A stretch of DNA of 64,000 nt from Paracoccus spongiarum (GCF_030732095.1 NZ_JAVAMQ010000011.1:78345-142344); one strand, 5' to 3'. Numbered from the stretch's first letter, positions 40,621 to 50,250 are shown. Notes: generated from the sequence alone by a model not told the origin. Made by a program: numbers and translations.

Positions 40621-40875
40621 TGAAGCGGACAACGACGCGCCCCATCTGCGGACGGCCGACCCGACGACCTGCATTGGTCCCGCGAAGTCGCTGAACCCCT
40701 GTCGGAACAGGACGCCCCGATGGCCGCCGCCGAAGCGTGCGGCGCGGGCCTCGTGCATCCGGGCCATGGCTTCCCGTCCGCGCGGGCGGTCCTCGCCGGG
40801 GCACTCACGGCTGCGGGCCGTCTGCGGGTTGTCCCCACCCTTCGGATCATGGCGATGGCGGAGGAGAGACGGTGC
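40621..40875 (+). pseudogene. Decayed biotin carboxylase N-terminal fragment
   Basis: In one frame FEADNDAPHLRTADPTTCIG (from about 40619) resembles the AccC-type run DADAPHVRLADEAVCIGPAP. After a frame change near 40700 the next frame gives EACGAGLVHPGHGFPSARAV, resembling the HPGYGFLSEN motif region. A stop follows at about 40878. Conserved residues are altered and at least one frameshift is needed, so this is a relic of an acyl-CoA carboxylase-type or PxpA-associated biotin carboxylase. Confidence 0.6.
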
Positions 40876-40899
40876 CCATGAGGGGACGAACCTTGCCCG

Positions 40900-41119
40900 G
40901 TGGTGGCCATCACCGGCCTGTCGGTGGACTGGCCGGCGCGGTGCCACGCGACACCCGGATACGCGGTCTTTGCGGTCGGCAGCCGTCCGGGATACTGCTG
41001 TCTCGGCACTCTGGACCTGCGCGTTCAGACGCCGCGGCGCATGGTGCTGATGGCCCGCCCGGCGACCGGCCCGCTGACGGTCGCAAGATCTCGGACCGGG
41101 GGTCTCGGCCTCGGCGGGG
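40900..41119 (+). pseudogene. Decayed 5-oxoprolinase subunit B (PxpB/KipI) fragment
   Basis: The frame from 40900 reads ITGLSVDWPARCHATPGYAV, then AVGSRPGYCCLGTLDLRVQT and PRRMVLMARPATGP. This follows the PxpB pattern TGLSVDEVIARHAAPxYRV...GFxPGFAYLGxLDPRLxTPRRxxPR. Both ends of the domain are absent. Biotin carboxylase genes often neighbour pxpABC, so this and the preceding fragment probably descend from one lost operon. Confidence 0.6.
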
Positions 41120-41184
41120 CAACGCGGCTGGAATCCCGGCGGCAGCGCAGATCGGCACCTCCTCGATCCTGCGCAACACCGCCT

Positions 41185-41922
41185 TGCCCCCGTTCGAGCG
41201 GCGTCACGCTGAGACCCGCCACGCTGGACGCCGCGATCACCCCCGCGCGCAGCTGGGTGATCCTGAAGTCGCCCTCTCACCCGACCGGCGCGGCCTGTGC
41301 CGGGGCCCAACTGCGCGGCCGGGGCAAGGCGCTGCTGCGCCAACCGCAGGTGCCGGTCCTCTGCAGCGAGGTCTGCGACCGCATCTGGCATGCCGATTTC
41401 CCGCCCTGCGCCATAATTGGCGCTGCGGCCGCAGGCGCTGGTGGTCAATCGTGCGTCGACAAGTCCCGCGATGACCGGCCGACGGATCGGCCATGCCGCG
41501 GGACCGCGCGGCCTGATTGCCGCGATCAGCAGGCTGCAATCGCAGATGTCGTCCTGCCCCTCATCGATCAGCCAGGGGGCGGCCTTTGCGCCGACTGTCG
41601 GAGGGCCGAACTTGCGGGGTCCGCCGAGGTCTATCGGCAGCGCCGCGCCCGCGGCCACGGCCTGGTCAACGCCAGACCCGGCCTGCGCAGCGGCCTGCCG
41701 AACCGCGCATTCCATCTCTATCCGTACGGCGCCAGCCTGATCGGCAAGACCGAGCCCGACGGCACGCCGCTGCGGACCGATCCGGATGTCAGCATCTATC
41801 CGCCAGACGAGGCCGGGATCGCCCCGGCCCATCGCGGAGCCGATGGGCTTGGACCCCATCTCCGAATCTCGACCGGCACCTCCAGGGAGCTCGTCGAGGC
41901 GGCCCGCGCAAGGCCGCGCTGA
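41185..41922 (+). pseudogene. Decayed aspartate aminotransferase (PLP class I)
   Basis: Three frame segments together give the aminotransferase order: SGVTLRPATLDAAITPARSW and WVILKSPSHPTGAACAGAQL (frame of 41185), SPAMTGRRIGHAAGPRGLIA with SRLQSQMSSCPSSISQGAAF (a frame shifted by one from about 41417), then back to GLRSGLPNRAFHLYPYGASL, GKTEPDG and ISTGTSRELVEAARARP up to the stop at 41922. The PLP-lysine motif SKxYAMTGWR is destroyed (TSPAMTGRR), so it cannot be active. Confidence 0.75.
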
Positions 41923-41980
41923 TGGCGCCGCCCGGCCCGTGCCGCAGGTTGACAGCGGGACCGGACGCGATGCGACGATC

Positions 41981-42808
41981 TCAGGCCGCGAGACCCAGGA
42001 TCGCCCGCGCCTCGGCCGGGGTCGCGACCGGGCGTTCGTGGCGGGCGCAGATCGCCGCCGCGCGGCTGACCAGCGCGGCATTCGACGGCGCAAGCCTGTC
42101 GCGGTCCAGCCGCACATTGTCCTCGAGCCCGGTGCGCACATGGCCGCCCGCGCCGATCGACCATTCGTTCAGGGTGAGCTGCTGCGGCCCGATGCCCGCG
42201 GCGCACCAGGGCGCATCCGGCCCGAACAGCCGTGCGACGGTGCGCACATAATAGTCGAACACGTCGCGATCAGCCGGCATGGCGTTCCTGACGCCCATCA
42301 CGAACTGGATGTAGGGCGTACCCGCAAGCCGCCCGTCATCGGCCATCCGCTTTGCCTGAAGGATGTGGGACAGATCGAAGGCCTCGATCTCGGGCTTGAC
42401 GCCATGCGCCAGCATCTCGCCGGCCAGCCAGTCCACCAGCTCGGGCGGATTCTCGTAGACCCGGCCCGGGAAATTGTTCGAGCCGACCGACAGCGACGCC
42501 ATCTCGGGTCGCAGCGGCAGCATGGCGCCGCGTTCGCGCCCGGCGCCCGAGCGGCCGCCGGTGGACATCTGCACGATGAGGCCCGGACAATGGGTGCGCA
42601 GCCCCTCCATCAGCCGCGCAAAGCGGTCGGGGTCCGAACTGGGCCGGCCCTCGTCGTCGCGGACATGACAATGGGCGATGCTGGCCCCGGCCTCGAAGGC
42701 TGCGTGGGTGGATTCGACCTGTTCGGCGATGGTGATCGGGACGGCCGGGTTGTTGGCCTTGGTCGGAAGCGAGCCGGTGATGGCGACGCAGATGATGCAG
42801 GGGGTCAT
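41981..42808 (-). CDS. BKACE-family (DUF849) beta-keto acid cleavage enzyme
   Basis: 275 aa from the ATG at 42808 (42829 is an alternative). A TIM barrel with the metal HxH in ASIAHCHVRDDEGRP, the substrate loop VQMSTGGRSGAGRERG, NFPGRVYENPPELVDWLA, and GGHVRTGLEDNVRLD with the conserved Glu-Asp. BKACE enzymes cleave a beta-keto acid with acetyl-CoA, giving acetoacetate and an acyl-CoA two carbons shorter; the founder (Kce) acts on 3-keto-5-aminohexanoate in lysine fermentation. Here it ends the benzoate operon right after the enol-lactonase that makes 3-oxoadipate, so I infer 3-oxoadipate as the substrate. Confidence 0.9.
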   Translation of the reverse strand: MTPCIICVAITGSLPTKANNPAVPITIAEQVESTHAAFEAGASIAHCHVRDDEGRPSSDPDRFARLMEGLRTHCPGLIVQMSTGGRSGAGRERGAMLPLRPEMASLSVGSNNFPGRVYENPPELVDWLAGEMLAHGVKPEIEAFDLSHILQAKRMADDGRLAGTPYIQFVMGVRNAMPADRDVFDYYVRTVARLFGPDAPWCAAGIGPQQLTLNEWSIGAGGHVRTGLEDNVRLDRDRLAPSNAALVSRAAAICARHERPVATPAEARAILGLAA

Positions 42809-42879
42809 GGCAGGGTCCAGCGTTGGCATGGTGAAAAGGGGTGCGGGGCGGGCCGGTCCAGGGCGGCATCGCGGCGGCC

Positions 42880-43668
42880 TCAGCCGCCCGCCTGCAGGAA
42901 GTCCCGCAGGGTGGCGGTGAAGCGCGCCGGGGCCTCGAGGTTGACGATATGCCGGCCAGGCAGCGACAGATGTGCGCCCTGCTGGACAGCCTCGGCGATC
43001 GCCTGCAACTCGGCCGGCGGGCAGACCGGGTCATCCTCGCCCGAGATCGCCAGCAGCGGACATGCGATCCGCGCGATCTGGTCGCGCAGATCGGCCCCCG
43101 CCAGCGCGGCGCAGCAGCCGACGTAGCCCTCGGCCGGGGTGGCGGCGAAGCCGGCCAGGATGGCCTCGGCCTCGGCCGGCCGGGCGGCACGGAAGGCCGG
43201 CGTCAGCCAGCGTTCGGCGGTGGCAGACAGCAGCCCCTGCAGGCCATGCGCGGCGACCTCGTCGATCCGCGCCCGCCAGGCATCGGCGCTGCCGATGCGC
43301 GCGGCGGTGGCACAGACCACCATCCGCCCGATCCGCTCCGGGGCGTGGATGCCCAGCCATTGCCCGGTAAGCCCGCCGATCGAGAGGCCGCAGAAATGGC
43401 TTTGCGCGATCCCCAGCCCGTCCCACAGCGCGATCACGTCGCGCCCCAGGTCCCCAAGAGCAGGGAGCGTATCCGGCCTGCCCGAGCGGCCGTGGCCGCG
43501 CCGGTCGTAGCGAAGGATGCGAAAGCCATCCGACAGCCCCGCGATCTGCGCATCCCACATGTGAAGGTCGGTGCCCAGCGAGTTGCAGAAGGTCAGCCAG
43601 GGTCGGTCGTCCCCGGCGCCGTCGATGCGATAGTGAAGCCGGTGGGTCGGCAGGTCCAGATGAGGCAT
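42880..43668 (-). CDS. pcaD: 3-oxoadipate enol-lactonase
   Basis: 262 aa from the ATG at 43668. Alpha/beta hydrolase with NSLGTDLHMWDAQI (oxyanion region), RYDRRGHGRS, nucleophile FCGLSIGGLTGQWLG (Ser in GLSIGG), SGEDDPVCPP carrying the acid, and GRHIVNLEAP with the His. This pattern is typical of PcaD/CatD, which hydrolyses 3-oxoadipate enol-lactone to 3-oxoadipate after CatC. The operon context with catABC supports it strongly. It could equally be named catD. Confidence 0.93.
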   Translation of the reverse strand: MPHLDLPTHRLHYRIDGAGDDRPWLTFCNSLGTDLHMWDAQIAGLSDGFRILRYDRRGHGRSGRPDTLPALGDLGRDVIALWDGLGIAQSHFCGLSIGGLTGQWLGIHAPERIGRMVVCATAARIGSADAWRARIDEVAAHGLQGLLSATAERWLTPAFRAARPAEAEAILAGFAATPAEGYVGCCAALAGADLRDQIARIACPLLAISGEDDPVCPPAELQAIAEAVQQGAHLSLPGRHIVNLEAPARFTATLRDFLQAGG

Positions 43669-43728
43669 GATCGTTCCTGAAGGAAAGTGGGCGCGCGGCC
43701 GGTCGCCGCGCGCCACGGGTGGCCGGGC

Positions 43729-45060
43729 TCAGGCCGGGGCCAGCCGCGTCGCGTCGCGGTTGCCCGAATTCGCCAGGGCAAAGACCAGCATCGCCACGGC
43801 CGACACGGCGGCAGGGATCGCGAAGATCAGGAAGTTCTGGCCCAGCGGCAATTCGCGCGCCAGCAGCACCCCGCCAAGGGTCGGCCCGACGATGGCGCCG
43901 ATCCGGCCCACGCCCGAGGCCCAGCCCAGCCCGGTCGACCGGACCGACAGGTTGTAAAGCTGCGCCACGCTTGCATACAGCAGGATCTGCGTGCCGATGG
44001 TGGTGGCGCCGGCGACGAAGACCAGCAGGAACAGCATCCCCGGCCCCGGATTGGTCCCGATCATCGCGATCGACAGGGCAGCCGCCGCGAAATAGCCCAC
44101 CACGATCCTGGGCAGGCCGAAACGGTCACCCAGCCGGCCGCCCGCGATGGCGCCCGCCATGCCGCCGAAATTCAGCGAGAACAGCGACAGAAGGCTGGCG
44201 CGTTCGGCATAGCCCGCCTCTTGCAGCACCTTGGGCAGCCAGGACGACAGCAGGTAGACCAGCAACAGGCAGCAGAAGAAGGACAGCCACAGCATCAGCG
44301 TGCGCAGCGTGCGCCCGTGACGGAACAGTTCGGCGATCGAGGCCGACGCGCCCTTGGCCTCGCTGAAGGTCAGCCGGTCGTCGGCGGCCAGCGGCGTGGC
44401 CGGGTCGATCCGGGCAAAGATGCGCCGGGCCTCGTCCTGCCGGCCCTGGCGGATCAGGAAGCCCAGGGATTCGGGCAGCTTCCACAGGATCAGCGGCAAC
44501 AGCAACAGCGGCACCGCGGCGACGAAGAACATCGGCTTCCAGCCATAGCTGGGGATGATCCCGATCCCCATGCCGGCCGCGACCATGCCGCCCACCGAAT
44601 AGCCCGAGAACATCAGCGCCACCATCGTGCCGCGCAGGCGCCTGGGGGCGTATTCGTTCATCAGCGCCACGGCGTTCGGCATCAGCCCGCCGCAGCCAAG
44701 CCCGGCGATGAAGCGGAAGATCTTGAACTGCTCGGGCGAGGTGGCGAAGCCGGTCAGCAGGGTCGCGGTGGTGAACAGCAGGAAGCTGATGGCGATGCCC
44801 TTCTTGCGGCCGATCCGGTCGGCCAGCGGCCCCAGCACCAGCGCCCCGAACATCATCCCGAACAGCGCCCAGGCCTGCAGCGCGCCGGCCTGCGGCTTGG
44901 TCAGGCCCCATTCCGCGATCAGCGTCGGCAGCACGGTGCCGGCGACGAACACGTCGTAGCCATCGACCACCAGCAGCGCGCCGCAGAGCGCCACCACCAT
45001 CCACTGAAAGCGGCCAAAGCGGCCCCGGTCGATGGCCTCGTTCACATCAATGCTGCGCAT
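43729..45060 (-). CDS. MFS aromatic acid:H+ symporter (BenK/PcaK type)
   Basis: 443 aa with 12 predicted transmembrane segments. The AAHS-family start (GRFQWMVVALCGALLVVDGY, then DVFVAGTVLPTLIAEWGLTK) has the acidic DGYD motif of TM1; the loop 2-3 motif is LGPLADRIGRKKG, and loop 8-9 has GGRLGDRFGLPR. It probably imports benzoate (BenK-like) as the operon is otherwise a benzoate degradation set; protocatechuate or cis,cis-muconate are alternatives. Confidence 0.9.
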   Translation of the reverse strand: MRSIDVNEAIDRGRFGRFQWMVVALCGALLVVDGYDVFVAGTVLPTLIAEWGLTKPQAGALQAWALFGMMFGALVLGPLADRIGRKKGIAISFLLFTTATLLTGFATSPEQFKIFRFIAGLGCGGLMPNAVALMNEYAPRRLRGTMVALMFSGYSVGGMVAAGMGIGIIPSYGWKPMFFVAAVPLLLLPLILWKLPESLGFLIRQGRQDEARRIFARIDPATPLAADDRLTFSEAKGASASIAELFRHGRTLRTLMLWLSFFCCLLLVYLLSSWLPKVLQEAGYAERASLLSLFSLNFGGMAGAIAGGRLGDRFGLPRIVVGYFAAAALSIAMIGTNPGPGMLFLLVFVAGATTIGTQILLYASVAQLYNLSVRSTGLGWASGVGRIGAIVGPTLGGVLLARELPLGQNFLIFAIPAAVSAVAMLVFALANSGNRDATRLAPA

Positions 45061-45104
45061 TGTCTTCCTCTCCCTTCTTCGGTTCTGTGCGAATGGACAT
45101 GCCG

Positions 45105-45890
45105 TCAGCCAAGGTCGCCTCCCGCGACGGGCAGGACGGTGCCGGTGATGTAGGAGGCCTCGTCCGAGGCCAGGAACAGGATCGGCGCGGCCTGTTCCTC
45201 GATGCTGCCATAGCGGTGCATGAAGGCCGACTGGCGGACCTGGTCGACGACCTCGGCCATCCAGGCTTGCTCGCGCGGGCTGTCGCCCTCGGCATTGCGC
45301 GGAATGCGGCGGGGCGGCGCCTCGGTTCCCCCGGGCGCGGTGGCCACGACGCGGATGTTCTGCCCCGCCAGTTCCATCGCCAGTGACTGGGTGATCGCAT
45401 TCACTCCGCCCTTGGCCGCCGAATAGGGCACGCGGTGGATGCCGCGGGTGGCGTTCGACGAGACGTTGACGATGGTCCCGCCGCCGCGCGCGGCCAGATG
45501 CGGCAGCACCGCCCGGCAGCAATACAGTGTCGGCATCAGCGAGCGGCGGATCTCGGCGTCGATCTGGTCGGGCTCGAATGCGGCGAAGGGGCGCATGCGG
45601 ATCGCGCCGCCGACATTGTTGATGAGGATGTCGACGCCGCCGAAGCGGTCGGCGGCGTGGCCCATCGCGGCCTCGGCCCCCTGCCAGGTCTCGAGATCGG
45701 CGGTGACGGCCGCCGCCTCGCCGCCGGCCTCGGCGGCGACCTCGGTCACGAAATCGGCGCGGTCCACGAACAGCACCCTGCCGCCCTCGGCCGCCGCGCG
45801 CAGGGCGACGGCGCGACCGATCCCCTGCGCGGCCCCGGTCACGACCAGCACCTTGCCGGCAAAGCGGCCGGGAAAGACCGCGGCGCTCAT
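45105..45890 (-). CDS. benD: Benzoate cis-diol dehydrogenase BenD
   Basis: 261 aa short-chain dehydrogenase. NAD site VTGAAQGIGRAVALR, NNVGGAIRM, Ser in VNVSSNATRGIHRVPYSAAK with the Tyr-x3-Lys pair, and a C-terminal GTVLPVAGGDLG. BenD oxidises and decarboxylates the 1,2-dihydrodiol of benzoate to catechol. It overlaps benC by 4 bases (ATGA). Its place after benABC is the classical order. Confidence 0.94.
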   Translation of the reverse strand: MSAAVFPGRFAGKVLVVTGAAQGIGRAVALRAAAEGGRVLFVDRADFVTEVAAEAGGEAAAVTADLETWQGAEAAMGHAADRFGGVDILINNVGGAIRMRPFAAFEPDQIDAEIRRSLMPTLYCCRAVLPHLAARGGGTIVNVSSNATRGIHRVPYSAAKGGVNAITQSLAMELAGQNIRVVATAPGGTEAPPRRIPRNAEGDSPREQAWMAEVVDQVRQSAFMHRYGSIEEQAAPILFLASDEASYITGTVLPVAGGDLG

Positions 45891-46915
45891 GCGCTGGCCT
45901 TCAGCGGCGCGTTTGGCGTGAACTTCTCGTAGTGGAAGCTGGCCGGGCGGATGCCGTCGTCGTCCAGGTAGTGGCGGACGGCATCGACCATCGGCGGAGG
46001 ACCGCACAGGTAGACATCGACCTCGCCCGCGGCCAGCATGTCCTCGGGCATGTGCTGGATGACCCAGCCCTTGCGCGGGTGGTCCGAGGCCGGATCGGCC
46101 ACCACCGTCGCGAAGGTGAAGTTCGGCAGCCGCGCGGTAAAGGCCGCGATCTGATCGACCAGCACCAGGTCCAGATCGCGGGTCACGCCGTAGATCAGGT
46201 GGATCTGGCGGCGCGATCCGGCGCGCGCCAGAACCTCGAGCATCGACAGGAAGGGCGCAAGCCCGGTGCCGCCGGCCAGGAACAGCAGCGGCCCCTCGCC
46301 CTCGCGCAGATAGAAGCTGCCCATCGGCCCGGTCAGTTCCAGACGGTCGCCGGCGGCGGCCCGCGCCAGCCAGTTGCTCATCAGCCCGTCGGGGATCTTC
46401 TTGATGAGAAACCCCAGATCGCGGTCGCCCGGCGCGGTGCTGAAGGAATAGGAGCGGTGATCGCCACTGCCCGGCACGGCGATGTTGACATACTGGCCGG
46501 GCAGGAAGCCGGGCGCGGTCGCCCCCTCGTCGATGGCCAGTTCCAGCACCACGGCCGCGTCGTGATGCGGCGCGATGCGGGTGACGGTGGCCGCGATCGT
46601 CTGCTGGCCGGTCTTGCAGGACGCGGCCGTCACAGGCACCGACAGCACGCAATCCGAGGACGGCACCATCTGGCAGGTCAGCACCAGCCCGCCCCGGGCC
46701 TCGTCCTCGGTCAGGGCGTCGTCGATATACTCGTCGCCCAGGTCATAGCTGCCGCTTTCGGCGCGGCATTTGCAGGTACCGCAAACGCCGTCCGAACAGT
46801 CCATCGGCAGGTTGATCTTGTTGCGGAACGCCGCGTCAAGGATCTTCTCGCCGGGCTTGCAGTCCACGAAGCGGGTCACCCCGTCCTCGAAATTCAGCGC
46901 GATCGTATAGCACAT
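45887..46915 (-). CDS. benC: Benzoate 1,2-dioxygenase reductase BenC
   Basis: 342 aa. The N-terminal plant-type [2Fe-2S] domain has Cys ligands in MDCSDGVCGTCKCRAESG and LTCQM. The FAD domain shows RSYSFSTAPGDRDLGF, and the NAD domain GGTGLAPFLSMLEVLA with VYLCGPPPMVDAV. It passes electrons from NADH to the BenAB oxygenase. This single-polypeptide class IB reductase is diagnostic for the benzoate/toluate dioxygenase group. Confidence 0.95.
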   Translation of the reverse strand: MCYTIALNFEDGVTRFVDCKPGEKILDAAFRNKINLPMDCSDGVCGTCKCRAESGSYDLGDEYIDDALTEDEARGGLVLTCQMVPSSDCVLSVPVTAASCKTGQQTIAATVTRIAPHHDAAVVLELAIDEGATAPGFLPGQYVNIAVPGSGDHRSYSFSTAPGDRDLGFLIKKIPDGLMSNWLARAAAGDRLELTGPMGSFYLREGEGPLLFLAGGTGLAPFLSMLEVLARAGSRRQIHLIYGVTRDLDLVLVDQIAAFTARLPNFTFATVVADPASDHPRKGWVIQHMPEDMLAAGEVDVYLCGPPPMVDAVRHYLDDDGIRPASFHYEKFTPNAPLKASA

Positions 46916-46955
46916 GGTCGCCTCCTCCTTGCGGTTGTGCGGGGTCAGGCGGTCC

Positions 46956-47471
46956 TCAGACGTGATAGACGTCGATGACCTGGCGGATGTAGTCGTTCTT
47001 CAGCACGATCTTCTTCGCGGCGATGCGCAGCCCCTCGCCGGTCTGGCGCAGGGTCACGAACATCGTCCCGAAGAACTGGTCGGTGGTCTTGTAGCGGTGG
47101 TTGAGGGTGTGGAAGTTGTAGCGGACATCCACCTCGGCGCCGCGATCGGCCAGCACCTCGACGTTCTGCACCGCATGGCTGGTGCGCGGTTCGGGCGTCG
47201 ATGCACCCGAGCGTTCGGTCTTGATGCGGAAGACGCGATCCTCAAGCCCCTCGCGGTTCGGGTAGTAGATCAGCGAGATCTCGGATTGCGGGTCCTCTGT
47301 GGTCTGGTCGTTGTCGTCCCAGGCCGGCATCCAGTAGGAGGCGTCGGGCGCATAGCAGGTCAGCCATTCATCCCACTGCCGGTCGTCCAGCAGGCGCGCC
47401 TCGCGATAGAGAAAGGCGCAGATGGCGTGATGGTCGATGCCCGCGCGGGCGGTGTCGTGATCCAGGCTCAT
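46956..47471 (-). CDS. benB: Benzoate 1,2-dioxygenase small subunit BenB
   Basis: 171 aa from the ATG at 47471, overlapping the benA stop by 4 bases. Ring-hydroxylating dioxygenase beta-subunit pattern: [37 protein letters not shown] and, near the end, [19 protein letters not shown]. The beta subunit has a structural role in the alpha3beta3 oxygenase. Order and overlap with benA are classical. Confidence 0.95.
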   Translation of the reverse strand: MSLDHDTARAGIDHHAICAFLYREARLLDDRQWDEWLTCYAPDASYWMPAWDDNDQTTEDPQSEISLIYYPNREGLEDRVFRIKTERSGASTPEPRTSHAVQNVEVLADRGAEVDVRYNFHTLNHRYKTTDQFFGTMFVTLRQTGEGLRIAAKKIVLKNDYIRQVIDVYHV

Positions 47472-48832
47472 GCTGCTTCTCCCGTGTTCTGACCGGCTTT
47501 CTCGGCGGCAAGCGCCGCGCGCATCACGCCGGCCCAGTGTTCGTGCTGGCAGACGAACAGCCCCTCGTCCTCGCTGCGTTCGCCCGACATGACCGGGTTC
47601 AGCCCCATGCGGCGGGCGTTCTCGTCCGGGCCATGCACCCACAGCGGCGCGCCGCGCGACATGTCGTTCCACAGCGGTGCGGCATAGGCCGTCTGGCAGG
47701 CGCGGAACTCCTCGAGGTCGTCCGACGTGCCCATGCCCGAGACGTTGAAGAAATCCTCGTACTGGCGGATGCGGATGGCCCGGTCCGTGGCGCTTTCACC
47801 CTTGGGGGCAAAGCAGAAGATGGTGACTTCGGTCTTGTCCACGCCCAGCGGGCGGACGACGCGGATCTGGGTGCTGAACTGGTCCATCAGGAACACGTTC
47901 GGATAGATCCCCAGATTGCGGGTCTGGTTGACGATGAAGCCGGCCTTCTCCTCGCCGAGGCGGGCGGCGATTTCCTCGCGGCGGTTGTAGACCGGCCGCA
48001 CCTCGGGGTTGCGGGTGTTGGTCCACAGCAGGATGTGGCCGTTCTCGAACCCGTAGACGCCGGCCACCGATTTCGACCAGCTGTTCGCGTCCACCGCCTT
48101 GGTGCCGGTCTCGCTGCGGCGTTCCATCGTGGTGGCGTAGTTCCAGTGGACCGAGCTGACATGGTAGCCGTCGCAGCCATTCTCCATCTGCAGCTTCCAG
48201 TTGCCGTCATAGATGTAGGACGAATTCCCGCGCAGCACCTCGAGCCCCTCGGGCGCCTGATCGACGATCTGGTCGATGATGACGGTGGTTTCGCCCAGAA
48301 AGTCCTCCAGCGGCGCCACGTCCGGGTTCAGGCTGCCGAACAGGAAGCCGCGATAGCTTTCGAACCGCGCCACGCGGGTCAGGTCATGCGAGCCGCCCTG
48401 GTTGAACTGGTCGGGATATTGCGTGGTCCTGGCGTCCTTGACCTTCAGCAGCTTGCCGGTGTTGGCAAAGGTCCAGCCGTGGAACGGACAGGTGAAGCTG
48501 CCCTTGTTGCCCTGCTTGCGGCGGCACAGCATCGCGCCCTTGTGGGCGCAGGCGTTGATGACGGCGTTCAGCGTGCCGGTCTTGTCGCGCGTGATGACGA
48601 TCGGCTGCCGGCCGATCCAGGTGGTGTAGTAGTCGTTGACCGCCGGGATCTGGCTCTCATGCGCCAGATAGACCCAGTTGCCCTCGAAGATGTGCTTCAT
48701 TTCCAGCGCGAACAGATCCTCGTTCGTGAAGATGTCGCGGCGGCAGCGGAACAGGCCGGCCTCGGCGTCGTCCTGCACCGCAACCTCCAGCAGCTGGTCC
48801 AGGTCGCGGGCCTTTTCGATGATCGCGGACAT
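47468..48832 (-). CDS. benA: Benzoate 1,2-dioxygenase large subunit BenA
   Basis: 454 aa from the ATG at 48832. Rieske centre: [19 protein letters not shown] with CxH and, after 17 residues, TCPFHGW (Cys-x2-His). The mononuclear iron site is visible as [14 protein letters not shown] (Asp, two His). It dihydroxylates benzoate to the cis-1,2-diol with O2, with electrons from BenC. The length and motifs are full, so the enzyme should be active. Substituted benzoates are possible substrates. Confidence 0.95.
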   Translation of the reverse strand: MSAIIEKARDLDQLLEVAVQDDAEAGLFRCRRDIFTNEDLFALEMKHIFEGNWVYLAHESQIPAVNDYYTTWIGRQPIVITRDKTGTLNAVINACAHKGAMLCRRKQGNKGSFTCPFHGWTFANTGKLLKVKDARTTQYPDQFNQGGSHDLTRVARFESYRGFLFGSLNPDVAPLEDFLGETTVIIDQIVDQAPEGLEVLRGNSSYIYDGNWKLQMENGCDGYHVSSVHWNYATTMERRSETGTKAVDANSWSKSVAGVYGFENGHILLWTNTRNPEVRPVYNRREEIAARLGEEKAGFIVNQTRNLGIYPNVFLMDQFSTQIRVVRPLGVDKTEVTIFCFAPKGESATDRAIRIRQYEDFFNVSGMGTSDDLEEFRACQTAYAAPLWNDMSRGAPLWVHGPDENARRMGLNPVMSGERSEDEGLFVCQHEHWAGVMRAALAAEKAGQNTGEAA

Positions 48833-48910
48833 GAGTTCTCCTCTCCGGGGGATGCGCCGCTTGCGGGCAGGCCCCTCCTTGATGTCGGTGATGAAAGATT
48901 GGGTGGTGCG

Positions 48911-48936
48911 GGCGGCCCACCCTCCCGGGGGCCGCC
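48911..48936 (-). other. Intercistronic hairpin between catA and benA
   Basis: GGCGGCCC (48911-48918) can pair with GGGCCGCC (48929-48936) around a 10-base loop, in the 115-base gap between catA and benA. No ATAC-N7-GTAT operator is found in this gap. The hairpin may be an RNA-processing or stabilising element that sets the ratio of cat and ben messages. Confidence 0.4.
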
Positions 48937-48947
48937 CCGTGCGCCGC

Positions 48948-49886
48948 TCAGGCGGCGGCGCGGCGGCGCTGTTCGTTGACCTGGTTGTCGATGCCGTCAA
49001 CCAGCGCGGTCAGGTGGATGTCGAAGCTGATCTCGGCGAAGGGACCGTTCAGGCCGTTGGCCCGGATGCTGTCGTCATCCGTGCGTTCGATCACGTGCGG
49101 CACCAGCCCCTCGCGGGTGGCATAGGCGAAGTCGTCGTCGATCAGAGGATCGCCCTCGATGTTGATCTGGGTGGTCAGCTTGCGATGCTCGTCGGCGCTG
49201 ACGAAGAAGTGGATATGCGCCGGGCGCTGGCCGTGGCGGCCAAGGGCCGTCAGGACCTTCTCGGTCGGGCTGCCGGGGGGCACGCCATAGCCGCTGGGCA
49301 GGATGCTCTGGAACTTGTAGCGACCCTGCGCGTCGGTGATGATCGTGCGGCGCATGTTGAACGGCGCCTGCTGGCCGGTCGGGTCGAAATGAGAATAGAA
49401 GCCGCGCGTGTCGCAGTGCCAGACCTCGACCTTGGCACCCGCCAGCGGCTGTCCGTCGGCGCCGTGGACCGTGCCGTGCATGATCAGCGTGTGGCCGTTG
49501 GTGTCGGTGCCGTCATCCAGCCGCGCGAAACCGGTCGATTCCGGGGCGCCTGCGACGTAAAGCGGGCCTTCGATGGTGCGCGGGGTCGGGTTCTCGATGC
49601 CCAGCGCGGCGTCGATGGCGTCCAGCCGCTCGTCGATGAAGTGATCCAGCCCGAGGCCCGGCGAGATCAGCCCCGCCTGCCCGCCCGCGCCCAGATCGTT
49701 CAGCCAGGCGACGCCGGCCCAGTATTCGTCGGGGGTGATGTCCAGATCGTCGATCGCCCGGAACAGGTCCGACATCAGCCGGTGCACGACCTGCTTCATG
49801 CGGGGATTGCCGTCGCTGTTGTTGAGGCCGCTGAGTTCGCGCAGGAACTCCTGGATGTCGGGGCGGTCGAAAATCTTCACGGTCAT
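48948..49886 (-). CDS. catA: Catechol 1,2-dioxygenase
   Basis: 312 aa intradiol dioxygenase. N-terminal helical dimerisation part ([20 protein letters not shown]), then the iron(III) site: GPLYVAGAP and [10 protein letters not shown] supply the two Tyr, and RPAHIHFFV the two His. [16 protein letters not shown] is the conserved core. It opens catechol to cis,cis-muconate. Third gene of the cat-ben operon, 70 bases after catC. Confidence 0.95.
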   Translation of the reverse strand: MTVKIFDRPDIQEFLRELSGLNNSDGNPRMKQVVHRLMSDLFRAIDDLDITPDEYWAGVAWLNDLGAGGQAGLISPGLGLDHFIDERLDAIDAALGIENPTPRTIEGPLYVAGAPESTGFARLDDGTDTNGHTLIMHGTVHGADGQPLAGAKVEVWHCDTRGFYSHFDPTGQQAPFNMRRTIITDAQGRYKFQSILPSGYGVPPGSPTEKVLTALGRHGQRPAHIHFFVSADEHRKLTTQINIEGDPLIDDDFAYATREGLVPHVIERTDDDSIRANGLNGPFAEISFDIHLTALVDGIDNQVNEQRRRAAA

Positions 49887-49956
49887 TGGTTTCTCCTCCT
49901 GGATTCACGTGGAAACTGGGTCGGGCCGGCCCCTCCGCCGGTCCCTGGGGTGGGGT

Positions 49957-50247
49957 CTAGCTGTCGTCCCCGCGGATCGCCGAGGGGTGGCGCAGCAGCG
50001 GGGTGACGGTGATCTGCATGAAGGGGAACAGCGGCAGCGCCGACAGGATCTGGTGCAGTTCGGCGTTGTCGCGCACGTCGAGGATGCTGACATTCGCGTA
50101 CTGCCCCGCAACCCGCCAGATGTGGCGCCATGTCCCCTGCCGCTGCAGATCCTGCGAATAGGCCTTTTCGCGGGCCAGGATGTCGGCCCGTTCCTCGGCG
50201 GGCAGATCGCGGGGGATCTTCACATCCATGAACACATGATACAGCAT
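49957..50247 (-). CDS. catC: Muconolactone delta-isomerase
   Basis: 96 aa, the exact family length. Typical sequence MLYHVFMDVKIPRDLPAEER, then EKAYSQDLQRQGTWRHIWRV and ALPLFPFMQITVTPLLRHPS. It converts muconolactone to 3-oxoadipate enol-lactone, the substrate of the enol-lactonase at 42880. It begins only 3 bases after catB ends. Confidence 0.95.
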   Translation of the reverse strand: MLYHVFMDVKIPRDLPAEERADILAREKAYSQDLQRQGTWRHIWRVAGQYANVSILDVRDNAELHQILSALPLFPFMQITVTPLLRHPSAIRGDDS

Positions 50248-50250
50248 CGG

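Noticed and set aside
37937..40804. 955-residue minus-strand open frame opposite the OmpA-domain gene
   Set aside because: It contains low-complexity Arg/Gly/Ala antisense sequence with no family motif, while the plus strand has a signal peptide and OmpA domain.
40615..40890. Possible transposase remnant in the relic region
   Set aside because: The translations fit a decayed biotin carboxylase better, and no DDE motif or terminal inverted repeat is visible.
40246..42141. 631-residue minus-strand open frame across the relic region
   Set aside because: Only the DctM-like piece near 40440-40620 resembles a family; the rest is antisense of relics on the plus strand, so it is not treated as a gene.
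43687..45153. 488-residue plus-strand frame opposite the MFS transporter
   Set aside because: It is rich in Gln/His/Arg and has no motif. The minus strand encodes a full 12-helix transporter.
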